The translations under genes were made by a program, and so were the position numbers. From the NCBI GenBank assembly GCA_029959365.1, contig JASCOA010000002.1, positions 33,300 to 97,299 of the forward strand: a stretch of DNA of 64,000 bases, given 5' to 3'. The notes beneath the pieces are model-generated. The model had not been told where the DNA came from. It searched no databases and saw only the letters and a list, made by a program, of their open reading frames with translations. This DNA is from Microbacteriaceae bacterium PS02343. GTDB taxonomy: Bacteria; Actinomycetota; Actinomycetes; Actinomycetales; Microbacteriaceae. Of the stretch, positions 58,804 to 64,000 are shown one piece after another. The stretch's first letter is position 1. Each line of letters begins with the position of its first letter.

Positions 58804-59253
58804 ATGCGCATCAATCTGAGCCTCGAGCTGCCCGCCGAACCGGAGGCCGTCGCCGAGCGGCTGCGCGACCCGCAGATCATGCGGGCCATCGCGCGCCCGC
58901 TGCTCGACTTCCGCTCGCTCGAACCCGGCGGGTTCCCCGAGCGCTGGGAGGGCGGACCGCACCGCGTCACCCTGATGCTCGGCTCGGTGCTGCCGATCGG
59001 CACCCAGGTGATCGACCTCGACTGGCCGGAGACCGGCCGCGAGGGCGTGCACCTGCAGCGCGACGACGGCCGCGGCCTGGGCGGGCTGCTGCGGATCCAG
59101 CACCGCATGGCGGTGGCTCCCGGCCCGCAGGGCACGACCTTCCGCGACCGGCTCGACGTGCACGGGCCGCTCGCCGCACTGCTGTGGCTGCCGCTCTGGG
59201 CCGTCTGGCAGTGGCGCGGCCGCCGCTTCGAGAAGCTCGCCTGGCACTGGTGA
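58804..59253 (+). CDS. SRPBCC/START-like protein of unknown function
   Basis: A 149-residue protein. The N-terminus MRINLSLELPAEPEAVAERL and the later TLMLGSVLPIGTQVIDLDWPE and DRLDVHGPLAALLW fit the SRPBCC ligand-binding fold. The C-terminal Trp-rich helix may touch the membrane. ATG 58804 is within an AGCGGATGCG word; a second in-frame ATG lies 24 nt upstream and could be the true start. It diverges from the DUF427 gene. Confidence 0.7.
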   Translation: MRINLSLELPAEPEAVAERLRDPQIMRAIARPLLDFRSLEPGGFPERWEGGPHRVTLMLGSVLPIGTQVIDLDWPETGREGVHLQRDDGRGLGGLLRIQHRMAVAPGPQGTTFRDRLDVHGPLAALLWLPLWAVWQWRGRRFEKLAWHW

Positions 59254-59312
59254 CGCACCCGGGCTGAGGCGGCTCCCGCACGGGGGCCGCGCGCATCCGC
59301 CCGACGCCTGTT

Positions 59313-59335
59313 AGGGTGGTACCACTGGCGCGCCA
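59313..59335 (+). promoter_or_regulatory. Possible helicase promoter with two abutting palindromes
   Basis: TAGGGT (59312-59317, a possible -10) is followed by two 10-bp palindromes, GTGGTACCAC (59316-59325) and TGGCGCGCCA (59326-59335). If the -10 is used, they form the 5' end of a leader of about 190 nt before the DEAD-box gene. Long structured leaders are common in cold-shock helicase genes. Confidence 0.35.
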
Positions 59336-59514
59336 CTCGTGCAGCGCCTGCGTCGTAGCACGCGGATGCCCCGCATCCCTCTTCAACATCGCGATGACCG
59401 CGATTCTGCAGATCACTGCATACGGCGAACGGATGCGTCACCCGACGCCTTCGCCCGACACCGATCCGCGCCCGGTCAGCCGTGCGCCGGGATCGGCTCA
59501 CCCCGGAAGCACCC

Positions 59515-61188
59515 ATGACCGATACCACCACTGCGCCCGCGCCCTCCTTCGAGTCGCTCGGCGTCCCCGCGCCGCTCGTCGCCGTCCTCGCACAGCAGGG
59601 CAAGACCAGCGCGTTCCCCATCCAGGTCGACACCCTGCCCGACACCCTCGGCGGGCGCGACGTGCTCGGCCGCGGCAAGACCGGCTCGGGCAAGACCCTG
59701 GCCTTCTCGATCCCCCTCGTCGCGCGCCTCGCCGCGGCCGGCAAGCGCCGCGAGAAGGGCCGCCCGCGCGCCCTCGTGCTGGCCCCGACCCGCGAGCTCG
59801 CCACCCAGATCAACGCGGTCGTCGAGCCCCTCGCCGCCGCCTACGGCCTGCGCAGCACCACCATCTTCGGCGGCGTCAGCCAGCACCGCCAGGTGCAGGC
59901 GCTCAGCGCCGGCGTCGACATCGTCGTCGCCTGCCCCGGCCGCCTCGAGGACCTCATGAAGCAGGGCTTCGTGCAGCTCGACGGCGTCGACGTCAGCGTG
60001 CTCGACGAGGCCGACCACATGGCCGACCTCGGCTTCCTGCCCGTCGTCACCCGCATCATGGACAAGACGCCGAGCCGCGGCCAGCGCCTGCTGTTCAGCG
60101 CCACGCTCGACAACGGCGTGGACAAGCTGGTCAAGCGCTTCCTGCACGACCAGGTGCTGCACTCCGTCGACGAGGCCACCTCGCACGTCTCCGCCATGAC
60201 CCACCACGTCTTCGAGGTCGCCGACGCCGACGCGAAGAAGGAGCTCGTGATGGCGCTCGCGAGCGGATCGGGCCGCCGCATCCTCTTCATGCGCACCAAG
60301 CATCAGGCCAAGAAGCTCGCGAAGTCGCTCACGGCCGCCGGCATCCCCGCCGCCGACCTGCAGGGCAACCTCTCGCAGGCCGCCCGCGACCGCAACCTCG
60401 CCGCCTTCCAGGCCGGAGACATCCGCGTGCTCGTCTGCACCGACGTCGCGGCCCGCGGCGTGCACGTCGACAACGTCGAGCTCGTCATGCACGTCGACCC
60501 GCCGGCCGAGCACAAGGCGTACCTGCACCGCTCGGGCCGCACCGCCCGCGCCGGCAGCGAGGGCGACGTCGTCACGATCATGCTGCCGAGCGAGCGCCAG
60601 GACACCAAGATCCTGCTGCGCAAGGCCGCCATCAACGTCACCCCGCGCCACGTGCGGCTCGACGACCCCGAGGTCGTCGCGCTCATCGGCGAGGTCGCCC
60701 CCTACGTCACCCCGAGCGCCGAGCCGGCGCGCGGGCAGTCGCAGGGCGGTCAGTCGCAGGGCGCCAACGCGCAGCGCAAGCGCGCGGCCCGCGACGACCG
60801 CGGCCAGGGCCAGCAGCAGGGCGGCCGCGGCCGTCAGCAGCCGACCTCCGAGACCAGCGGCTCCGGCGAGGGCGGCTCGCGCCGTCGTCGCGGCGGCCGC
60901 GGTCGCGGCGGCGAGACCGCCCAGGGCTTCGGCCAGGGCACGGGCTCGTCGCAGGGCGGCCAGCGCTCGCAGGGCGGTTCCTCGCAGGGCGGCGAGCGCG
61001 CCGCGCAGGCGGCCTTCGCCGAGCGCTCCTCGCAGCCCCGTCAGGACCGCGCGCCCCAGGGCGAGCAGGCCGCCGGCGGTCGTCGCACCACGGGTCGTCG
61101 CGCCAGCTCCACGGGCGGCTCCGGCAAGCTCATGGTCGGCAGCGTCGTGCGCCCCAACACCGCGGGTCGCGGCGGCCGCGGCCGCTGA
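59515..61188 (+). CDS. DEAD-box RNA helicase with Gln/Gly/Arg-rich tail
   Basis: A 557-residue ATP-dependent RNA helicase of the RhlE/DeaD group. The Q-motif (FPIQ), motif I GKTGSGKT, PTREL, DEAD (164-167), SAT, ARGVHVD and HRSGRTARAG are all present. From about residue 400 the tail is low complexity, with QSQGGQSQGAN, RGQGQQQGGRGRQQ and SSQGGQRSQGGSSQGG repeats and RRRGGRGRGG patches, expected to bind RNA and possibly to phase-separate. ATG 59515 has GGAAG upstream; the preceding 261 nt hold no gene and would be leader. It probably helps ribosome assembly or mRNA turnover in the cold. Confidence 0.95.
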   Translation: MTDTTTAPAPSFESLGVPAPLVAVLAQQGKTSAFPIQVDTLPDTLGGRDVLGRGKTGSGKTLAFSIPLVARLAAAGKRREKGRPRALVLAPTRELATQINAVVEPLAAAYGLRSTTIFGGVSQHRQVQALSAGVDIVVACPGRLEDLMKQGFVQLDGVDVSVLDEADHMADLGFLPVVTRIMDKTPSRGQRLLFSATLDNGVDKLVKRFLHDQVLHSVDEATSHVSAMTHHVFEVADADAKKELVMALASGSGRRILFMRTKHQAKKLAKSLTAAGIPAADLQGNLSQAARDRNLAAFQAGDIRVLVCTDVAARGVHVDNVELVMHVDPPAEHKAYLHRSGRTARAGSEGDVVTIMLPSERQDTKILLRKAAINVTPRHVRLDDPEVVALIGEVAPYVTPSAEPARGQSQGGQSQGANAQRKRAARDDRGQGQQQGGRGRQQPTSETSGSGEGGSRRRRGGRGRGGETAQGFGQGTGSSQGGQRSQGGSSQGGERAAQAAFAERSSQPRQDRAPQGEQAAGGRRTTGRRASSTGGSGKLMVGSVVRPNTAGRGGRGR

Positions 61189-61205
61189 TCCGATCCGTTC
61201 GCACG

Positions 61206-61232
61206 GGCCGTCACCCCTCGGGGGTGGCGGCC
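61206..61232 (+). terminator. Helicase gene terminator
   Basis: GGCCGTCACCCC pairs with GGGGTGGCGGCC over 12 bp with one wobble and a TCG loop, 17 nt after the stop codon. Confidence 0.75.
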
Positions 61233-61265
61233 GCTTCCCGGAGCCTGGCCCCCGGGCGGCCCCCC

Positions 61266-61278
61266 GGGGGGGGGGGGG
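61266..61278. repeat. Homopolymer run of about 13 G
   Basis: A run of six C is followed by about 13 G and then four C, downstream of the helicase terminator. Such a run is slippage-prone and hard to sequence, so its exact length is doubtful. Confidence 0.7.
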
Positions 61279-61375
61279 CCCCGTCGTCGTTCCCGGCCCC
61301 GCGCATCCGCTCGCCGAGGCGGCGGCAGCGCACGGCCGCCGGGGTCGACGACGGTCTCCCGGGCGGAGGCGGCGG

Positions 61376-61732
61376 TCAGTCGGTGCGACTCGGCCGACTG
61401 CAGAAGATCGCCAGGAGGACCAGCCCGCCGACCGGGATCAGCCCGAAGAAGACGAAGGGCCACGGGTAGTCGGCGTCGCGGAGGCGTCGCACGAGCACCG
61501 CCAGGATCGGTACGAGCGTTATCAGGCTCCAGAGCGAGACGAGCCAGCTGTCGCCCGGATCGAGCAGCGCCGCCGAGTAGGGGCCGTCGCCGAGGCCGCC
61601 CGAGACGATGCTCAGACCCGCCGAGACGAGCGCGGTGAACAGGATCGCCCACCAGAACTCGGAGCGCCGTGCCGTGCCGACGAAGTCGGCGTAGCCCTTC
61701 CAGAACGCGACGATCGCCGCGCCGAAGCTCAT
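61376..61732 (-). CDS. DUF805 membrane protein
   Basis: A 118-residue protein with four hydrophobic segments and the DUF805 hallmark opening AFWKGYADFVGTARRSEFWW, and VRRLRDADYPWPFVF in the middle. The function of the family is unknown. It starts 1 nt after the stop of the Nudix-like gene, so both are one operon. Confidence 0.92.
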   Translation of the reverse strand: MSFGAAIVAFWKGYADFVGTARRSEFWWAILFTALVSAGLSIVSGGLGDGPYSAALLDPGDSWLVSLWSLITLVPILAVLVRRLRDADYPWPFVFFGLIPVGGLVLLAIFCSRPSRTD

Positions 61733-61733
61733 C

Positions 61734-62276
61734 TCAGGACCAGGCGCCGACAGACGCGAGGCCCGCGCGCAGCAGGTGCCCGCGACCGCCCTCCATCTCG
61801 GCGGCGACCACGTCGGAGTGCGCCTGCGACGGGCTCATCCAGGTGAGCTCGAGCGCGTCCTGGCGGGGGTCGCAGGTGCCGGTGACCGGGACGACGTAGG
61901 CGAGCGAGACGGCGTGCTGACGCTCGTCGGTGAAGGTGCTCGCACCGGGGAACGGGAAGTACTCGGCCACGCTGAACGGCACCGGCGATGCGGGCAGCTG
62001 CGGGAAGGCCATCGGCCCGAGGTCCTTCTCGAGGTGCCGGAACAGCGCGTCGCGCAGGGACTCCGCGTACATGACCCGCCCGGAGACGAGCGTGCGGCTC
62101 ATCACGCCGTCGCCGTTGACGCGCAGCAGAGCGCCGACCTCGGTGACGCGGCCGAGGCCGTCCGTGCGCACCGGGATCGCCTCCACGTACAGCAGCGGCA
62201 TGCGGCGGCGGACGTTCGCCAGCTCCTCATCCGAGAGCCAGCCGGGGGTGGGGTCGGGGGTGCCAACGGAGCTCAT
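61734..62276 (-). CDS. Nudix-like family protein (DUF4916 type), degenerate Nudix box
   Basis: A 180-residue protein. The start PTPGWLSDEELANVRRRMPLLYVEAIPV matches the actinobacterial DUF4916/Nudix group. The Nudix box region reads SGRVMYAESLRDALFRHLEKDLG, lacking the REExxEE metal-binding core, so hydrolysis of nucleoside diphosphates is unlikely. ELTWMSPSQAHSDVVAAEMEGGRGHLL ends the domain. The gene is followed at once by DUF805. Confidence 0.8.
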   Translation of the reverse strand: MSSVGTPDPTPGWLSDEELANVRRRMPLLYVEAIPVRTDGLGRVTEVGALLRVNGDGVMSRTLVSGRVMYAESLRDALFRHLEKDLGPMAFPQLPASPVPFSVAEYFPFPGASTFTDERQHAVSLAYVVPVTGTCDPRQDALELTWMSPSQAHSDVVAAEMEGGRGHLLRAGLASVGAWS

Positions 62277-62325
62277 GCTCCATTCCTACCGTGCCTGGGG
62301 GCCAGCGCAGCGCATCCGCTCGGGA

Positions 62326-63216
62326 TCAGTCCTCCGCGTTCAGCGAACCGCGGCGCACCGCGGCCACCCAGCGGGCGAGGAAGTCGGCGCCGGCCTCGTC
62401 GTGGATGAGCTCGCCGGCGGTGAGCACCGGGTACGCGGTCTCGGGCACGCCGTCCTTGGGGCGCACGTCCACGTGGGCCACGGAGTGACCGCGCTCGTGC
62501 AGCCAGGTGGCCATCGCGTAGTCGGTGCGCGAGTCGCCGACGGTGCGCCAGTGCTGCGGCGCGGCGCCGTCGAGCTCGAGCAGCTGCAGGGCGCGCTCGG
62601 CGCCGAGGTCCTTGCCGAGGCGCACCGACTCGATGTCGGTGGAGATGATCGTCGGGTCGACGCGCACCTGCACGTCGCCGTCGACGTCGGGGCGCTCGTC
62701 GCGCTCGCGCACGGCGCCGAAGCCGTGGCGGGCGAGCGCCTGCATGGCCAGCTCGTCGAAGACGGGCTGCTGGGCGAGGTAGGTGGCGCTGTCGACGTCG
62801 ACGCGCTGCTCGACCGACACCATGGCGCGCTTCGTGTGATCGAAGAAGACCAGGTCGTCGAAGCGCTCGGCGACGAGCAGCTCGATCTCGTCGCCGTAGG
62901 CCTGCGGCAGCGCGAGGTCCTCGTCGACGTGGATCTCACCCGCGCCGGCGGGGGTGATGGAGAACCAGACGGCGCCCTTCTCGCAGACCGCGTGCACTCG
63001 GGCGCCCTCGGGCAGGCCGGCGGCGAGCAGCGGCGGGACGACCTGCTCGGTGATGAACGCATCCGACCGGCCCGTGTTGAACACGATGGGCACGCCGAGC
63101 CGGGCGAGCTCGACCAGGTCGGTCGCGATCGAGTCGATCGCGATGGATCGGGTGACGGGACTGGCGATGGGGCCGTCGACGTCGAGGAGCAGGCCGAGCA
63201 GTGGGGATGCGGTCAC
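62326..63216 (-). CDS. HAD-superfamily (Cof-type) phosphatase
   Basis: A 296-residue cytoplasmic phosphatase. Motif I is LLDVDGPIAS (nucleophile D12, acid/base D14), motif II VFNTGRSD, and motif IV WRTVGDSRTDYAMA. A large cap domain occupies about residues 90-200. Substrate is probably a small sugar phosphate or similar. The GTG at 63216 is preceded by GATAAT with a 6-nt gap, indicating a leaderless transcript. Confidence 0.92.
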   Translation of the reverse strand: MTASPLLGLLLDVDGPIASPVTRSIAIDSIATDLVELARLGVPIVFNTGRSDAFITEQVVPPLLAAGLPEGARVHAVCEKGAVWFSITPAGAGEIHVDEDLALPQAYGDEIELLVAERFDDLVFFDHTKRAMVSVEQRVDVDSATYLAQQPVFDELAMQALARHGFGAVRERDERPDVDGDVQVRVDPTIISTDIESVRLGKDLGAERALQLLELDGAAPQHWRTVGDSRTDYAMATWLHERGHSVAHVDVRPKDGVPETAYPVLTAGELIHDEAGADFLARWVAAVRRGSLNAED

Positions 63217-63222
63217 CGAGCC

Positions 63223-63228
63223 ATTATC
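63223..63228 (-). promoter_or_regulatory. Leaderless -10 element of the HAD phosphatase gene
   Basis: GATAAT on the minus strand ends 6 nt before the GTG at 63216. It matches TATAAT at five of six positions, the closest in the window, and overlaps the stop codon of the TetR gene. Confidence 0.65.
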
Positions 63229-63805
63229 GCGGCTGACCGAACCACCATGACGCCGAGCCCATCGCGATGAGCCGCACGCCGTGATCGACGTCGTCCATGC
63301 CGAGGGCGAGCCAGCGCTCGATCGCGCCGATCGAGCCGTTCGCCGTCTGCGCGATGAGCATGGCGCGCTCGTCGTCGCTCAGCGCGCGCCCGTCGAGCGC
63401 CGGCACGATCTCCGGATGCGTGCGCACGTAGTGCCGGAGCCCGCCCTCGAGCTGGGCCACCAGCACGGCGCGCACGGGTCCGCTGAGCTGCGGCGCCATG
63501 GCCAGGCGCAGCACGTCGGAGCGCCGGTGCACGTAGCCGAGGAACTCGCGCACCCCGCCGAAGAGCACGTCGCCGACCTGCTCGACGTCGAGGCCGGTGA
63601 GGTCGACCGGGGTGGGCGCGTCGATCTCGGCGGCGATGGCCGAGGCGAGCAGCTCCTCGGGCCCTGCGGCGAAGCGGTAGAAGGAGTCGCGGGTGACGCC
63701 CGCGGCCCGGCAGAGCTCGGTGACGGAGAGCTGCCCGATGGGTCGCTCGGCCGCGAGCTCGAGCGCGGCGGCGCGCAGCTTCGCTCCGGCATCGGTTTCG
63801 GGCAT
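63224..63805 (-). CDS. TetR-family transcriptional regulator
   Basis: A 193-residue regulator. The N-terminal helix-turn-helix is LSVTELCRAAGVTRDSFYRFAAG, and the rest is an all-helical ligand-binding and dimerisation domain. A perfect inverted repeat upstream is the likely operator for self-repression. Its other targets are not evident; the downstream HAD gene has its own promoter. Confidence 0.94.
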   Translation of the reverse strand: MPETDAGAKLRAAALELAAERPIGQLSVTELCRAAGVTRDSFYRFAAGPEELLASAIAAEIDAPTPVDLTGLDVEQVGDVLFGGVREFLGYVHRRSDVLRLAMAPQLSGPVRAVLVAQLEGGLRHYVRTHPEIVPALDGRALSDDERAMLIAQTANGSIGAIERWLALGMDDVDHGVRLIAMGSASWWFGQPR

Positions 63806-63811
63806 GCGGCG

Positions 63812-63839
63812 AGCCTAGAGGATCTGACACTTGTCAGAT
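63812..63839 (-). promoter_or_regulatory. tetR leaderless promoter and operator
   Basis: TAGGCT (63812-63817, minus strand) ends 6 nt before the ATG. Directly upstream, ATCTGACA (63822-63829) and TGTCAGAT (63832-63839) are perfect 8-bp inverted repeats around CT, a typical TetR operator placed over the region between -10 and -35. Confidence 0.75.
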
Positions 63840-64000
63840 GTTCTGCGCTACGCTCGCGAGCGGGTCGCCGGTCCCCTCCAGCGACCCGACAGGCTCCGAC
63901 GCATTCGGGTTGCGCCGGGGTCGACGCCGCGCCCGCGGCAGCGCGGCGGGCGCGGGCCCCCCCGGGGGGGCCCCCCCCCCCCCGGCGGGGCCCCCCCCCC
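63840..64000. other. Non-coding end of window with G/C homopolymers
   Basis: No gene was found here. From about 63951 to the end the sequence is made of runs of C and G only, including runs of 10 or more C. This looks like a contig-end assembly artefact and should not be interpreted biologically. Confidence 0.7.

Noticed and set aside
61261..61284. G-quadruplex regulatory element
   Set aside because: A single long G run flanked by C runs would pair with itself and is likely to be inexact sequence; no evidence of function.
61734..62276. Active Nudix hydrolase
   Set aside because: The REExxEE core of the Nudix box is missing, so only the fold family is claimed.

Overview
The window is a GC-rich (about 70% or more) bacterial chromosome segment. 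It carries rpoB and rpoC with actinobacterial features, many leaderless promoters, GTG and TTG starts, and a kinase/FN3/MoxR/DUF58/transglutaminase cluster known from Actinobacteria. Together with a recurrent AGCGGATGCG-type word, this suggests a member of the Microbacteriaceae (Actinomycetota); the genus cannot be fixed from this sequence. No phage, insertion sequence, CRISPR array or rRNA was seen.

Layout. (1) 1-10512: a carbohydrate catabolism locus. A LacI-type repressor, an Opp/Dpp-type ABC importer with one fused double ATPase and a GH144-like glycoside hydrolase are read leftwards, followed by a phosphotriesterase-like protein and the start of an aldehyde dehydrogenase. An SMP-30 lactonase diverges from the repressor, with a perfect 16-bp palindrome between them. 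(2) 10516-19207: mixed metabolism (moaC, aldo/keto reductase, Gfo/Idh/MocA oxidoreductase, AraC regulator, MFS pump, DUF218 membrane protein, tRNA-Arg(CCT), M3 peptidase, HNH nuclease). (3) 19497-36181: a signalling and envelope cluster. A Ser/Thr kinase, a 2028-residue Ig/FN3 surface protein, a MoxR ATPase, a DUF58 protein, a transglutaminase-like membrane protein without its catalytic triad, an FHA protein, a PP2C phosphatase and a small protein with repeated threonine motifs lie in one tightly packed leftward operon; a MarR regulator and a second kinase follow. (4) 36397-43808: rpoC and rpoB, read leftwards from a strong promoter with a leader of about 160 nt. (5) 44066-49943: a spermidine-synthase-like protein, a PQQ-type sugar dehydrogenase lipoprotein, a SprT-like metalloprotein, a probable cystine ABC importer and a CGNR zinc-finger regulator.

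(6) 50090-58202 is the most unusual part. An acyl-CoA ligase is translationally coupled to a GAF-SpoIIE phosphatase. Converging on it is a four-gene overlapping operon: a cellulose-synthase-like GT2 with a large helical insertion, a STAS protein, an RsbW-like kinase, and a protein fusing a GH26-like domain to an OpgC-type acyltransferase. The parts of a partner switch (STAS, kinase, phosphatase) therefore sit around a polysaccharide synthase, with no sigma factor nearby. I infer that this switch controls exopolysaccharide synthesis after translation. (7) 58398-63805: DUF427, SRPBCC, a DEAD-box helicase with an RGG/Gln-rich tail, DUF805, a Nudix-like protein, a HAD phosphatase and a TetR regulator with a clear operator. 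The last 50 bases are G/C homopolymers and look like a contig-end artefact.

All functions are read from sequence motifs and gene context only; no database search was possible.
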